From Opitutia bacterium (lineage in GTDB: Bacteria > Verrucomicrobiota > Verrucomicrobiae > Opitutales > UBA953), in the NCBI GenBank assembly GCA_947488485.1, contig CANKZO010000010.1, forward strand, positions 1-30,959: a stretch of 30,959 nt of DNA, in the 5' to 3' direction. The position numbers and the translations under genes are program-made. Under the pieces are notes generated by a model. It had not been told where the DNA came from. It was given only the letters and a program-made list of their open reading frames with translations, and ran no database searches. Positions 1 through 10,829 of the stretch are shown piece by piece. Every line of letters begins with the position of its first letter. Within the stretch, counting starts at the first letter, position 1.

Positions 1-607
1 AACGCGTGCGGCGGAGCATCGAGAGGTGGGCGCCCGGCCCGAGCTTACGGCCGAGGTCGTAGGCGAGCGTGCGCACGTAGGTGCCCTTGGTGCAGCGGAC
101 GCGGAAGTTGATCTTCGGGCTCTGCCACGAGAGCAGCTCGAATTCGGAGATACTGATCGCGCGAGGCTCGCGCACGACCTCGATGCCCTTGCGCGCGAGG
201 TCGTAGAGCTTCTGGCCGCCGATCTTCTTCGCCGAGTGCATCGGCGGGATTTGGGATTGGTCGCCCAGCATCGAAGCAAGGGCGGCGCGGACCTGCGCCT
301 CGGTGATCTCGGGGACCGGGTTCGTCTCAAGCGTTTCGCCCTCAGCGTCCTGGGTGTCGGTCACGACGCCGAGCGTCGCTTCGCCGAGGTATTCCTTATC
401 CTGGGCCATCAGCTGGTCCGAGGCTTTGGTCGCTTTGCCGACGAGCACGATGAGCAGGCCGGTGGCCATCGGGTCGAGCGTGCCGGCATGGCCGACGCGG
501 CGCGTCCGGTAAAGCCTGCGCACACTGTCCACCACGTCATGCGAAGTGATGCCCTGCGGCTTGTCGACGAGCAGCACGCCCGCGGGTTCGGCGGCGGGCT
601 CGCTCAT
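1..607 (-). CDS. truB: tRNA pseudouridine(55) synthase TruB (3' end outside window)
   Basis: TruB converts U55 in the T-loop of most tRNAs to pseudouridine. Reading the minus strand from ATG at 607 gives 202 residues with no stop before the window edge, so roughly the last third of the usual ~300 aa is missing. The N-terminus shows the family's opening [11 protein letters not shown] (residues 14-24) and the catalytic motif GHAGTLDP at 39-46, with Asp45 as the expected nucleophilic aspartate. A later [13 protein letters not shown] stretch, conserved in TruB, lies near residues 180-190. The ATG overlaps the nrnA stop as ATGA (604-607), so translation is probably coupled. In many bacteria truB lies downstream of rbfA; here rbfA is 14.5 kb away on the same strand. 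The family call is secure; only the C-terminal part is unseen. Confidence 0.95.
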   Translation of the reverse strand, partial: MSEPAAEPAGVLLVDKPQGITSHDVVDSVRRLYRTRRVGHAGTLDPMATGLLIVLVGKATKASDQLMAQDKEYLGEATLGVVTDTQDAEGETLETNPVPEITEAQVRAALASMLGDQSQIPPMHSAKKIGGQKLYDLARKGIEVVREPRAISISEFELLSWQSPKINFRVRCTKGTYVRTLAYDLGRKLGPGAHLSMLRRTR

Positions 608-1605
608 TTCGCCGAGAACTCGCGGTAGTGGGCGATGACGATCCCGAGGATCTTCGCGCGGTCCTGCGGCAGGCGACAGCCCTGCATGTTGAAGCCGGCC
701 GCGAGCATGTGACCGCCGCCGTTGAGCTTGCCGGCGCAGAGGTCGAGCCGGAGCTTCGGGTCGCGGCCGCGCAGGCTGCCACGGATACCATCGGCGCCTT
801 CTTCCATCAGCACGGCGATCTCGACGCCTTCGACGGAGCGCGGGAATTCCACGAGGCCTTCTTTGTCTTCCTTCGAGGTGCCCGTGGCGGCGTAGTCCGC
901 CTGGGTGAGTTCACCGGAGCAGATCTTGCCGTCTTCGTGAAAGAGGATGGTGTTCAGGAAGCGTTTGGTAAGCTCGAGCTTGCCGCGGCTTTCCTGTTCG
1001 AAGACGCGGTAGTTGGCCTCAGCCGGGTCGGCGCCGCGCCGGACGAGTTCCGCGATGATCGCGAAGACGTCGGCGGTGGTGCTGCGGTAGCAGAAGCGGC
1101 CGGTGTCGGTCAGGATGCCGAGGTGCAAGGCCTTGGCGGTGACGGTGTCGACGGCGAGGCTCTGGGCGAGGGCGCCGGCGGCGAGGATATGGCAGGTGGC
1201 GGCGGCTTCGCGGACGACGATGTTCGTCTGCGCGTAGTCCGGGTTCGAAGCGTGGTGGTCGATGTTGGCGAGGATGCCAGCCGGGAACTTGGCGAGCAGT
1301 TCCGTCCCTACGCGGGACGCATCGGCACAGTCGACCGTGACGGCGACGCGGTCGGTCGCGTCATAATCGGCCCCTTTGACGAACGTCACGCCTTCGGCGT
1401 AGGGGACGAGGTTCGGGGGGATCCGGTCACGGTTCACGCAGAGCGCGTCGACGCCTTCGGCCAGGAGCATGCGGCACAAGGCGGTCTGGGAGCCGATGCA
1501 GTCTCCGTCCGGGCGCATATGGCCCAATACGGCCACTTTCCGCCCTTTGAGACCCTTGACGAGATCCCGGAGGGCCTCGCCCGCCGCTTGCATGCTGATA
1601 CCCAT
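604..1605 (-). CDS. nrnA: DHH/DHHA1 phosphoesterase, NrnA-like oligoribonuclease / pAp phosphatase
   Basis: Bifunctional NrnA enzymes degrade 2-5 nt RNA fragments and dephosphorylate 3'-phosphoadenosine 5'-phosphate, using Mn2+ in a DHH active site in the cytoplasm. Counting from ATG at 1605 (333 aa), the DHH motifs are in order: GHMRPDGD at 28-35 (His29, Asp33, Asp35), VDCAD with Asp92, and IDHH with Asp116-His117-His118. A C-terminal GGGH motif (in KLNGGGH) marks the DHHA1 substrate-binding domain. The reading frame is open upstream to a TTG at 1653 and an ATG at 1638, but a promoter-like TTGCCA-N17-TTTGTT occupies 1619-1647, which favours 1605 (or ATG 1593). The stop overlaps the truB start. 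DHH protein genes often sit between rbfA and truB. Whether it acts on nanoRNA, pAp or both cannot be read from sequence. Confidence 0.9.
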   Translation of the reverse strand: MGISMQAAGEALRDLVKGLKGRKVAVLGHMRPDGDCIGSQTALCRMLLAEGVDALCVNRDRIPPNLVPYAEGVTFVKGADYDATDRVAVTVDCADASRVGTELLAKFPAGILANIDHHASNPDYAQTNIVVREAAATCHILAAGALAQSLAVDTVTAKALHLGILTDTGRFCYRSTTADVFAIIAELVRRGADPAEANYRVFEQESRGKLELTKRFLNTILFHEDGKICSGELTQADYAATGTSKEDKEGLVEFPRSVEGVEIAVLMEEGADGIRGSLRGRDPKLRLDLCAGKLNGGGHMLAAGFNMQGCRLPQDRAKILGIVIAHYREFSAK

Positions 1606-1618
1606 GGTTTTGCGGATG

Positions 1619-1647
1619 AACAAACAGCCGTGGACCATCGCTGGCAA
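1619..1647 (-). promoter_or_regulatory. candidate promoter of nrnA-truB
   Basis: On the minus strand TTGCCA (1647-1642) is followed after 17 bp by TTTGTT (1624-1619). The same -10 string at the same spacing lies in front of the tRNA-Ala gene. The expected transcript start falls a few bases before ATG 1605. Assigned by pattern only. Confidence 0.4.
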
Positions 1648-1686
1648 AGGCAAAAGGCGAGGTTATCACCAACTTCGGGGGAACGC

Positions 1687-1714
1687 TTGAACCTACCCGC
1701 ACTTCGGGCATAGT
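1687..1714 (+). promoter_or_regulatory. candidate promoter of clpC
   Basis: TTGAAC (1687-1692), 16 bp spacer, CATAGT (1709-1714). The spacer contains the small inverted repeat CCCG-N5-CGGG. It predicts a leader of about 40 nt, longer than for most genes here. No CIRCE element and no tandem CtsR heptads are visible around it. Confidence 0.35.
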
Positions 1715-1760
1715 TACTGCTACCAACCCCCTACGGGCGTTTCGCCCCGACCCACTTTCC

Positions 1761-4313
<2,553 letters not shown>

Positions 4314-4316
4314 GCG

Positions 4317-4664
4317 ATGCCTCGCCTGGTCACCGCAGGGCTGCTCGGCGCGATCGCCATCGCGCTGGGGGCCTTCGGTGCCCATGGTCTGAAGGAGCGC
4401 CTCGCCGTGATCCCTGAGGCCCTCGGTTGGTGGGAGACGGCGACTTTCTATCTGCTGACGCATGCCGTCGCCATCGGCGCGGTCGTCGGCAGTTCCGTCT
4501 GGCCGGCCCGGCTCTGGGCCGCCGGCGCGACGATCTTCGCCGCGACGCTCTACGCCATGGCCCTGGGCGCACCGCGCTGGTTCGGCGCGATCACGCCGAT
4601 CGGCGGCTCGTTGCTCATCGCGGGCTGGGTCATCCTGGCCTGGACCGCGCGTAAAGAATCCTGA
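4317..4664 (+). CDS. DUF423 family small membrane protein
   Basis: A 115-aa integral membrane protein of the DUF423 (YwdK/YgdD-like) family; its function is unknown. Visible family marks are LGAFGAHGLK near residues 17-26 and ITPIGG followed by a hydrophobic segment near the C-terminus. Four hydrophobic segments can be read: about 3-22, 43-60, 64-83 and 90-108, the usual topology for the family. The ATG lies 3 bp after the clpC stop, so it is almost certainly co-transcribed with clpC, though a functional link to proteolysis is not established. The family call rests on these motifs and the length. Confidence 0.85.
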   Translation: MPRLVTAGLLGAIAIALGAFGAHGLKERLAVIPEALGWWETATFYLLTHAVAIGAVVGSSVWPARLWAAGATIFAATLYAMALGAPRWFGAITPIGGSLLIAGWVILAWTARKES

Positions 4665-4699
4665 CTTGCTCAGGTCGGCCGCGCATCCGACCTTGAGGC

Positions 4700-5104
4700 A
4701 TGGCGGAGCCTTTCACCTATCACGACGACGGCGGCGACGATCTCGAGCCGGCCGAGCGGGAAGTGGTCTGCCGATATTATCTCGAGGCGGGTCCGCAGAA
4801 CACGGAGTTCGTGACGCAATTGCTCGGGCCGAGCGAATGCGGGAAGTTCGACGTCCTGTGGGAGGAGTCCGACCTGACCGAGGAAGTGACCGTCGCCGTG
4901 GCTTGGCTACCGCGCGGACAACTTGCCGGCTTCGCGCTCTGGCAGGCCCTGGCCTTGGCTTTCTGGAACATGAAGAAGGAAGGCGAGTATTGGGAGAACG
5001 CCGACTGCGTCGAAGTCATCGATCGGCCGGACACCTTGGTCGAGACGGACGCCTTCCGGGCGGTGCTCGCCGTGGTCTGGCCCCCGGCGGATCCGGAAGG
5101 CTGA
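4700..5104 (+). CDS. hypothetical protein, 134 aa, acidic
   Basis: I do not recognise this family. The protein is soluble and acidic, with no signal peptide, starting MAEPFTYHDDGGDD and rich in Glu/Asp in its first half (EVVCRYYLEAG, VLWEESDLTEEVT). A central part is richer in Trp, Ala and Leu (FALWQALALAFWNMKKE, about residues 77-93). Codon use is GC-biased like its neighbours, which supports real coding. The start at ATG 4700 is supported by TTGCTC (4666-4671) ending 28 bp upstream, the spacing seen at other genes here, and by a weak purine stretch (TGAGG) just before the ATG. It lies 35 bp behind the DUF423 gene, so it could also be the tail of the clpC unit. No catalytic motif is evident. 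Confidence 0.7.
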   Translation: MAEPFTYHDDGGDDLEPAEREVVCRYYLEAGPQNTEFVTQLLGPSECGKFDVLWEESDLTEEVTVAVAWLPRGQLAGFALWQALALAFWNMKKEGEYWENADCVEVIDRPDTLVETDAFRAVLAVVWPPADPEG

Positions 5105-5174
5105 GGAGAATGTGACAAGCGAGTGCGGACGTGGTGACGTTTCCTCGTCGCGTAACCGCCTTCGCCATCGTGCG

Positions 5175-5204
5175 TTGACAGGTGCGCCACGGGGTTTCTT
5201 CAAT
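5175..5204 (+). promoter_or_regulatory. candidate promoter of the SulP transporter gene
   Basis: A perfect -35 TTGACA (5175-5180) with an 18-bp spacer to TTCAAT (5199-5204). The ATG at 5212 starts 31 bp after the -35 box, so the predicted transcript begins at or within a base or two of the start codon, i.e. a leaderless mRNA. Confidence 0.5.
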
Positions 5205-5211
5205 ATGACAC

Positions 5212-6669
5212 ATGAACATCCGTCGCGACCTCCCCGCCTCCCTGGTCGTCTTCCTGGTGGCGGTCCCGCTTTCGCTGGGTATCGCCCTGGCTTCCGGCGC
5301 ACCGGTGATCGCCGGCCTGATCGGCGCCGTCGCCGGCGGCATCGTCACCGGCCTTCTGGCCGGCTCGCCGCTGCAGGTTTCCGGTCCGGCTGCCGGCCTG
5401 ACGGTCGTCGTCTTCGGACTCGTGCAGCAGCTGGGCTGGGAGACCGTCTGTCTCGCGACCGCCTGCGCCGGCTTGGTGCAGCTTCTTCTCGGCTACCTCA
5501 AGGTGGCGCGCGGCACCCTCTTCATCGCCCCTTCGGTGGTGCACGGCATGCTGGCCGGTATTGGCATCTCCATCGCCCTCGCCCAGTTGCACGTGCTGCT
5601 CGGCGGCTCGCCCGCCAGCTCGCCGATCGCGAATCTGATCGCCTTGCCGGGACGCCTCGGAGCCTTCAGCCCTGCGGCCGCTATCCTGGGTATCGTGACC
5701 ATCGGCGTGCTGGTGCTTTGGAAGAAACTGCCGTGGGCCGGCCTGCGGGCGATCCCCGCACCCTTGGTGGCCGTCGTGGTCGGGACCGTCGTCTCCCTCG
5801 TCGCGAAGATGGACGTCAAGCGGGTCGACCTGCCCGAGCAGCTCGCCTTTACCCAGCTGAAACTGCCGACGGAGTGGGGCGTGTTCATCATCGCCGTCCT
5901 CACCCTCGCCATCATCGCCAGCGTGGAGTCCCTCCTGTGCGCCGTGGCCACCGATAAGCTGCACAGCGGCGAGCGGTCGAACCTCGACAAGGAACTCACC
6001 GCTCAGGGCGCCGGCAACCTCGTCTCGGGCCTGCTCGGCGGCCTGCCCATCACCGGCGTCATCGTCCGCTCCTCCGCCAATATCAACGCCGGCGGCGCCA
6101 CCCGCTGGTCGGCCGTCTTCCATGGCATCTGGATCCTGCTCTGCGTGCTCTTCCTCGGCTCGCTGATCGAGAGCATCCCGCTCGCGGTGCTGGCGGGCTT
6201 GCTCGTCTTCGTCGGGGTCAATCTCGTCAATTTCCACCACATCCACGAACTCACCGTCCACAAGGAAGTCCGGATCTATTGGGCGACGGTGCTCGGCGTC
6301 ACCTGCGTCAACCTGCTCGCCGGCGTGGGCATCGGCATCGCCGTCTCGGTCTTCTACGCCATCCGGCGTCTCTCGCTGGTCAAGGTGGAGAAGCGACAGG
6401 AGGGCGGCGCCTGGAAAGTCGCCATCCGGGGCACGCTCACCTTCGCCTGCGTCCCCAAGCTCAACTACGAACTCTCGGCCCTGCCGGCCGGCTCCGTCGT
6501 GGATATCGACCTTGACGTCGACTATATCGACCACGCGGCCTTCGAGTCACTGCACAGCTGGCGCCTGAACCACGAGAAGACCGGCGGCAAGGTCTGCGTC
6601 GAGGAGAGCCAGGAGGAATGGTATAAGCCCGCCGCCGAAGGCCGTCCGCGCTGCTCGCGCGAGGCCTGA
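5212..6669 (+). CDS. SulP (SLC26-like) family inorganic anion transporter
   Basis: A 485-aa polytopic membrane protein. The N-terminus (DLPASLVVFLVAVPLSLGIA, then LQVSGPAAGLTVVV at about 55-68) is typical of the SulP subgroup thought to move bicarbonate or sulfate, often with Na+ or H+. Hydrophobic segments run to about residue 390. The last ~95 residues (from about VAIRGTLTF to the end) resemble a reduced STAS domain, with the expected DVDYIDHAA core. Members with this N-terminus are often fused to, or next to, a carbonic anhydrase; none is present here and the protein ends shortly after the STAS-like part. The substrate cannot be assigned from sequence. The start is fixed by the TTGACA promoter 31 bp upstream. 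Its neighbours do not suggest an operon. Confidence 0.88.
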   Translation: MNIRRDLPASLVVFLVAVPLSLGIALASGAPVIAGLIGAVAGGIVTGLLAGSPLQVSGPAAGLTVVVFGLVQQLGWETVCLATACAGLVQLLLGYLKVARGTLFIAPSVVHGMLAGIGISIALAQLHVLLGGSPASSPIANLIALPGRLGAFSPAAAILGIVTIGVLVLWKKLPWAGLRAIPAPLVAVVVGTVVSLVAKMDVKRVDLPEQLAFTQLKLPTEWGVFIIAVLTLAIIASVESLLCAVATDKLHSGERSNLDKELTAQGAGNLVSGLLGGLPITGVIVRSSANINAGGATRWSAVFHGIWILLCVLFLGSLIESIPLAVLAGLLVFVGVNLVNFHHIHELTVHKEVRIYWATVLGVTCVNLLAGVGIGIAVSVFYAIRRLSLVKVEKRQEGGAWKVAIRGTLTFACVPKLNYELSALPAGSVVDIDLDVDYIDHAAFESLHSWRLNHEKTGGKVCVEESQEEWYKPAAEGRPRCSREA

Positions 6670-6769
6670 GCGGCTTCTTCGTTCGGGCGAGGCGGTGGAA
6701 TCCCGTCCAGGCATTCGGGAACGTCGCCTCGGGCTTGCTACCCGCATCAGGATTCCATATTTATCGGAT

Positions 6770-7312
6770 ATGCGCCTCATCGCCTGCCTCTGCTCTTTTT
6801 TCGCCGCCGTCGCCATGGCGGAAGAAGCCCCCGGTCTGCTCGGCGTGCCGGTCAAGGACATCGATGGCAAGGCGACCACGCTGGGCGCCGTCAAGGGCGG
6901 CAAGGCGTGGCTCGTCGTCAACGTCGCCAGCCAGTGCGGCTACACGCGGCAGTATGCGGGCCTGCAGTCTTTGTATGAGCGTTACAAGGCCCAGGGTCTC
7001 GTCGTCGCGGGTTTCCCGTGCAATGATTTCGGCGGACAGGAGCCGGCCACCGAGAAGGCCATCAAGAAATTCTGTCAGGCTAACTTCCAGGTGACCTTCC
7101 CGCTGTATGCGAAGGTCGCGATCAAGGGTAACGATGCGCACCCGCTCTTCGAGAAGCTCACCGGTAAGAGCTCCGGCCACCCCGGTCCGGTCGGCTGGAA
7201 CTTCCAGAAGTTCCTCATCGGCGCCGATGGTAAGCTCATCGCCCGTTTCGGTTCCGACGTCGAACCCGACTCTGAAGAGCTCGAGAAGGCCATCGAGAAG
7301 GCGCTGAAGTAA
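6770..7312 (+). CDS. exported glutathione peroxidase family protein
   Basis: Thiol peroxidase of the GPx family, reducing hydroperoxides; bacterial Cys-type members generally use thioredoxin. From ATG 6770 (180 aa) the first ~17 residues form a signal peptide ending near AMA|EE, so it should act outside the cytoplasm. The catalytic tetrad is complete: peroxidatic Cys56 (NVASQCGYT), Gln90 (FGGQEP), Trp143-Asn144 (GWNFQKF). Further family marks are FPCNDFGGQ and the YAKV and HPLF segments. An in-frame ATG at 6695 exists, but TTGCTA (6735-6740) ends 29 bp before 6770, and only the 6770 start gives a clean signal peptide. Upstream, 6689-6730 can form a nested hairpin. Export is unusual enough to note but seen in other bacteria. 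Confidence 0.92.
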   Translation: MRLIACLCSFFAAVAMAEEAPGLLGVPVKDIDGKATTLGAVKGGKAWLVVNVASQCGYTRQYAGLQSLYERYKAQGLVVAGFPCNDFGGQEPATEKAIKKFCQANFQVTFPLYAKVAIKGNDAHPLFEKLTGKSSGHPGPVGWNFQKFLIGADGKLIARFGSDVEPDSEELEKAIEKALK

Positions 7313-7357
7313 GCCCGCTTAGCCTCTTACAGGTTGCCCTCGGCATACGCTCTCACC

Positions 7358-7900
7358 ATGTCTCCCCAGCCCTCTCCGATATCCCGCGGACGGTTGGGCT
7401 TATTGCTAGGCTTGGTCTTCACCCTTGGCGTCGTCTTGGTCGGGCTGAGCTTCCTTGGTCAAGGTGCTGAGCTTGCTGCGCCGGCGGCGAAGTCGACGCA
7501 GGTGCCTCCCGCAAAAGGTCAGTTGAGGGTGAAGCTGCGCAGCGCTGCATTCCTTAACTTAGATGAGTCAAAGAACGTGCGGCCGGACGCTCCGGAATTG
7601 GGGCCGAAGGATTTGGCGGATTTGAACGAAGTGAAATTTGCCAAGTTGCAGGCGCTGGCCGAGGAGCTGGGTTATGACGATAAATCCCGCTTTTTCGGCA
7701 TCAGTGCTTCAGCAGAGAAGGCCCTGGACGAGATGATGAATGAGCCCCGCTGGAAACAATTAGAGCAGGAGATCAAGACTTTGGCGGAGTCTTGGCCCGG
7801 GGCTAATCAGGAGGAAAGACAGGTCATCCTCGATCGTACCTCCGCCGGCTGGGATCAGGTGCTCATCGAGGCCCGCCGCCGATTGCCCGCCTTGCGCTAA
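7358..7900 (+). CDS. hypothetical membrane-anchored protein, 180 aa
   Basis: Family not recognised. From ATG 7358 there is a short cytoplasmic Arg-containing N-terminus, one transmembrane segment at about 13-33 (LGLLLGLVFTLGVVLVGLSF), an Ala/Pro/Lys linker, then a hydrophilic, mostly helical region with Trp residues (PRWKQLEQEIKTLAESWPG). This suggests a single-pass protein with a periplasmic domain. An in-frame TTG at 7334 is a less likely start. Codon use differs from its neighbours, with more TTG, TTA and CTA leucine and AAA codons, which could mean weak selection or recent acquisition. The FAD oxidoreductase gene starts 12 bp downstream, so the two may be co-transcribed; it could help anchor or assemble that exported enzyme, but nothing in the sequence proves this. 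Confidence 0.65.
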   Translation: MSPQPSPISRGRLGLLLGLVFTLGVVLVGLSFLGQGAELAAPAAKSTQVPPAKGQLRVKLRSAAFLNLDESKNVRPDAPELGPKDLADLNEVKFAKLQALAEELGYDDKSRFFGISASAEKALDEMMNEPRWKQLEQEIKTLAESWPGANQEERQVILDRTSAGWDQVLIEARRRLPALR

Positions 7901-7912
7901 ACGCTAATACCC

Positions 7913-9568
7913 GTGAACTTCGCATCCCAGACCCGCCGGAAATTCCTTCGGCAAACCGCCTGGCTCGTGGTCGGTGTCTGGGCTGCGCGTCTCCTGGCGG
8001 CGGAGCACGGTGTGGCCTATGACGTCTGCGTCTATGGTGGCAACGCCAGCGGCGTGATGGCCGCCTGCGCCGCCGCCAAAGAGGGAGCCAAGGTCATCGT
8101 GGTCGAGCCGAGCCGCTGGTTGGGTGGCATGACGGGCGGCGGACTGATGCACATCGATTGGGGCAGGGAAGAGGCGGTCAGCGGCTCGACCCGTCCCATC
8201 CTGAAGAAAGATCATAAGGACGCCCAGTATCGCACGGTCTTCACGGAGATGCTCAAGGCCGCCGGCGTCACGGTCCTTTTCGAGCATCGCGTCAGCGCGG
8301 CGCTGAAGGTCGACGGGCTGATCCGCTACGTCGATCTGGATTTCGCTCCGTTCGACGAATATGGCTGCCCGCCGGCGAAGCCATCGAAGGCCATGGCGCG
8401 CGTCATCAAGGCCAAGGTCTTCATCGATTGCTCCTACGAAGGCGACCTCATGATGCGGGCAGGCGTCGCCTACGCCTATGGTCGCGAGGCGAAGTCGACT
8501 TACGACGAGAGCCTGGCCGGCGCGCAGCCCCCGATGTCGGTCTACGCGATCGATCCTTACGTCAAAGCCGGCGAACCGCAGAGCGGCCTGCTGCCGGGTC
8601 TTCAGTCGACGCCCGTCGCGCCGGTCGGCGAGGCGGATAAGCTCACGATGGGTTACGGCTTCCGCTGGCGCTTCGTCTTCAAGGGCGAGAGCCTGCCGAT
8701 CGAGCCGCCGGCGAATTACGACCCGAAGCAGTTCGAACTCTATCGCCGGGCTTTCCAGCAGGGCGTGGACATCCTTTCCGGACGCGTGATGCGCGGCAAG
8801 GTCGACGGCTGGGAGGTGAGCGGCGGGCGCGTCTATTCCGGCGGGGCCGGGAACCTCGCACGCGCGCTGTTCGCGCCGACGAACTACGGCCACAATGCCA
8901 GCTACCCAGACGGTGATTACGCGACCCGGGCCCGGATCTGGAAGGAGCAGCAGGATTTCGTCCGCGGCATGACGCATTTCTTGCGCACCGACCCGTCAGT
9001 GCCGGCGAAGCAGAAGGAAGTCGCGCGGAGCGCCGGCTTGGAGAAAGGTGCGTTCGACGACACCAAGGGCTACCCGCACCAGCTCTACGTCCGCGAGGCC
9101 CGTCGCATGATCTCCGATTACGTCGTCACTCAGAAGGATCTGGAAGGACGGACCAGTCCCGCCGACTCCGTCGGTCTGGCCTCCTATGGCGTCGATGAAT
9201 GGCCCTATGCGACCGTTGCCCTCGATGGTAAGGTCGCGCTGATGGGCGGCTATTATTCCATGCTCTACCTCGAGGACGAGCACCGCGGCATCTACCGGAT
9301 TCCTTACCGCTCGATCGTCCCCAAGAAGGCCCAATGCACGAACCTGCTCGTCCCCGTCTGCGTCTCCGCCAGCCATATCGCCATGACCTCCATCCGCATG
9401 GAGCCCGTCTGGATGATCCTCGGCGAGTCAGCCGGCGTCGCGGCTTCCATGGCCGTCAAATCCGGTTCGGCGGTCCAGGACGTGCCGTATGCGGAGCTTT
9501 ATCCCAAGCTGCGAGCGCTCGCGCAGAAGGTGGACCTTCCGAAGAAGAAAGAGACTAAGGCGAAGTAG
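7913..9568 (+). CDS. Tat-exported FAD-dependent oxidoreductase (FAD_oxidored type)
   Basis: A 551-aa flavoprotein starting at GTG 7913. The N-terminus carries a twin-arginine signal (TRRKFLRQ, residues 7-14) followed by a hydrophobic stretch and LLAAEHG, so a folded FAD enzyme is probably exported by Tat. The dinucleotide-binding fold follows directly: [14 protein letters not shown] at about 37-50 and an acidic strand end VVEPS near 66. [10 protein letters not shown] then matches the flavin-contacting loop of this family. Near the C-terminus, [15 protein letters not shown] and [11 protein letters not shown] match the conserved FAD-closing segment of FAD_oxidored proteins, some annotated as xanthan-lyase-like. 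The substrate is unknown; relatives in Planctomycetes and Verrucomicrobia are usually tied to carbohydrate use. Its last 14 bp overlap tail-to-tail with the ferredoxin gene. Confidence 0.88.
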   Translation: MNFASQTRRKFLRQTAWLVVGVWAARLLAAEHGVAYDVCVYGGNASGVMAACAAAKEGAKVIVVEPSRWLGGMTGGGLMHIDWGREEAVSGSTRPILKKDHKDAQYRTVFTEMLKAAGVTVLFEHRVSAALKVDGLIRYVDLDFAPFDEYGCPPAKPSKAMARVIKAKVFIDCSYEGDLMMRAGVAYAYGREAKSTYDESLAGAQPPMSVYAIDPYVKAGEPQSGLLPGLQSTPVAPVGEADKLTMGYGFRWRFVFKGESLPIEPPANYDPKQFELYRRAFQQGVDILSGRVMRGKVDGWEVSGGRVYSGGAGNLARALFAPTNYGHNASYPDGDYATRARIWKEQQDFVRGMTHFLRTDPSVPAKQKEVARSAGLEKGAFDDTKGYPHQLYVREARRMISDYVVTQKDLEGRTSPADSVGLASYGVDEWPYATVALDGKVALMGGYYSMLYLEDEHRGIYRIPYRSIVPKKAQCTNLLVPVCVSASHIAMTSIRMEPVWMILGESAGVAASMAVKSGSAVQDVPYAELYPKLRALAQKVDLPKKKETKAK

Positions 9569-9914
9569 GCCCCGCGATGCGGAGGTCCGCGACGATCTTC
9601 CCGCCGACGAGGTGCTCGGCGATGATCCGGTCGAGGTTCTCGGGCGTGCAGTGGCCATACCAGACCCCTTCGGGGTAGACCACGGCGACCGGGCCGGCGG
9701 CGCAGACGCGCAGGCAGTCGGCCTTCGTGCGCTGGATGCCGCCTTTTTCGGAGAGTCCCAGCTGCTTCAGGCGCGTCTTCAGGTGTTCCCACGATTTCGC
9801 CGCGAGTTCGCCGCCGCAGCAGGTCTGCTCGGTCGACTTCACGCAGAGGAAGATATGCCGGCGCGTGGCGTCGAGCCCCAGCGCGGCGGCGGCGCGGGCG
9901 GCTTCCGGGTTCAT
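9555..9914 (-). CDS. thioredoxin-like [2Fe-2S] ferredoxin
   Basis: A 119-aa protein of the thioredoxin-like (Shethna/NuoE-type fold) [2Fe-2S] ferredoxin family, an electron carrier of unassigned partner. Cysteines are Cys24 (HIFLCVKS), Cys32-Cys33 (TCCGG), Cys67 and Cys71 (DCLRVC), and Cys89 (YGHC). The likely cluster ligands are Cys24, Cys32 or Cys33, Cys67 and Cys71. The [16 protein letters not shown] segment after the second pair is diagnostic for the family. The ATG at 9914 overlaps the TGA of the upstream exonuclease as ATGA (9911-9914), fixing the start and implying coupling. At the 3' end it overlaps the convergent FAD oxidoreductase gene by 14 bp, and no terminator is visible between them. 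The redox partner could be any oxidoreductase in the cell. Confidence 0.9.
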   Translation of the reverse strand: MNPEAARAAAALGLDATRRHIFLCVKSTEQTCCGGELAAKSWEHLKTRLKQLGLSEKGGIQRTKADCLRVCAAGPVAVVYPEGVWYGHCTPENLDRIIAEHLVGGKIVADLRIAGPTSP

Positions 9915-10585
9915 TCGAACCGAGGGATCAGGCCGTCCTGTTCGAGCTTCAGGAACAGCTCGCGGCTGAACCAGGCGTCGTTGGCGGCGTATTGAATCTG
10001 ACGTTCGTCCAGAGGCTTGGCCCAGTTCGAGGTCTGCACCTTCTTCGATTTCTTCATCTGCAGACGCAGGAAGTGGGCGGCGAGGGCCTGGAGGCCCGTG
10101 TTCACCAATCCGGTCTTCTTCGTGTGGTCGGCGATGTCGATGAACGCCCGGTCTTCGAAGGGAGCGCGGGCGCGGAGATTCTTGACGTCGTCGCGCACGG
10201 CGACGCCGACCTTGGCCTGGCGGTCGTTGCAAAGCACCGGGAAGGCGAGGGGGATGCCGCCGCAGTGATCGAGGCGGAAGACGAAGATGTGGTGCTGGCC
10301 GGCCAGCTGCAGGATCGAAGGCAGGTTATATTCGCCGCGCGTGTGGGAGGGCTTGGTCTCGGTGTCGAAGCCCAGGACACGGTCACGGGCGAGCGAGGCG
10401 ATGGCCTTGGCGGCGTCCTTCTCGGACTCGATCAGCTCGATCGGGCCGGTCCATTCGCCGACCGGAAGGGACTCGATGAAATCCTTTTCGATGCGGATGC
10501 CCCCTTGGCCGCGGCCGCCTTGACCGTTCGAACGGGCTTCGGTGCCTGGTTCGGCGGATTCTGGCTGGTTTTCGGACGCTTCCAC
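9911..10585 (-). CDS. 3'-5' exonuclease, RNase D-like (DEDDy)
   Basis: A single-domain DEDD exonuclease. Motif I is [10 protein letters not shown] (catalytic Asp and Glu) and motif III is [12 protein letters not shown], with the Tyr-x3-Asp pattern of DEDDy nucleases. About 224 aa from GTG 10585, it lacks the HRDC domains of full RNase D, so it resembles the short exonucleases found widely in bacteria; RNA or DNA substrate is undecided. A basic patch (KKSKKVQ) lies before motif III. The frame is open further upstream (GTG 10603, ATG 10672, ATG 10690), but the two ATG starts overlap the tRNA-Ala promoter on the other strand. TTGCCA (10620-10615) ends 29 bp before GTG 10585, the spacing seen at other genes here. 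The first ~30 residues are low-complexity. Overlaps the ferredoxin gene by ATGA. Confidence 0.85.
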   Translation of the reverse strand: MEASENQPESAEPGTEARSNGQGGRGQGGIRIEKDFIESLPVGEWTGPIELIESEKDAAKAIASLARDRVLGFDTETKPSHTRGEYNLPSILQLAGQHHIFVFRLDHCGGIPLAFPVLCNDRQAKVGVAVRDDVKNLRARAPFEDRAFIDIADHTKKTGLVNTGLQALAAHFLRLQMKKSKKVQTSNWAKPLDERQIQYAANDAWFSRELFLKLEQDGLIPRFE

Positions 10586-10650
10586 GAAGGAAAGGCAAAG
10601 CACCCCAAGCCCATTGGCAACCAGAGACTCGGCGGGGTGGGAAAAAAGCG

Positions 10651-10679
10651 TTGACCCTCCGCACGGGCTCATCTTTGTT
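10651..10679 (+). promoter_or_regulatory. candidate promoter of tRNA-Ala
   Basis: TTGACC (10651-10656), 17-bp spacer, TTTGTT (10674-10679). The predicted transcript start lies about 10 bp before the mature tRNA 5' end at 10696, a typical arrangement for a single tRNA gene. Confidence 0.5.
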
Positions 10680-10695
10680 CCCCTTCCCATTTAAC

Positions 10696-10771
<76 letters not shown>

Positions 10772-10777
10772 TTCAAA

Positions 10778-10815
10778 CCGGCCGTCTTCCTCAGGGAAGG
10801 CGGCCGGACTCTTTG
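10778..10815 (+). terminator. intrinsic terminator after tRNA-Ala, probably bidirectional
   Basis: A 13-bp stem (10778-10790 with 10795-10807, one G-T wobble) closed by a TCAG loop, followed on the plus strand by ACTCTTT. On the minus strand the stem is followed by TTTGAAT, so it may also stop transcription of the gene that ends at 10830. Confidence 0.8.
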
Positions 10816-10829
10816 CCAGGGTAGCCGGC

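Noticed and set aside
1654..1760. CIRCE/HrcA or other heat-shock operator before clpC
   Set aside because: No TTAGCACTC-N9-GAGTGCTAA-like inverted repeat can be read in this interval.
10586..10690. N-terminal extension of the exonuclease to ATG 10672 or 10690
   Set aside because: It overlaps the tRNA-Ala promoter, reads as low-complexity, and TTGCCA lies 29 bp before GTG 10585.
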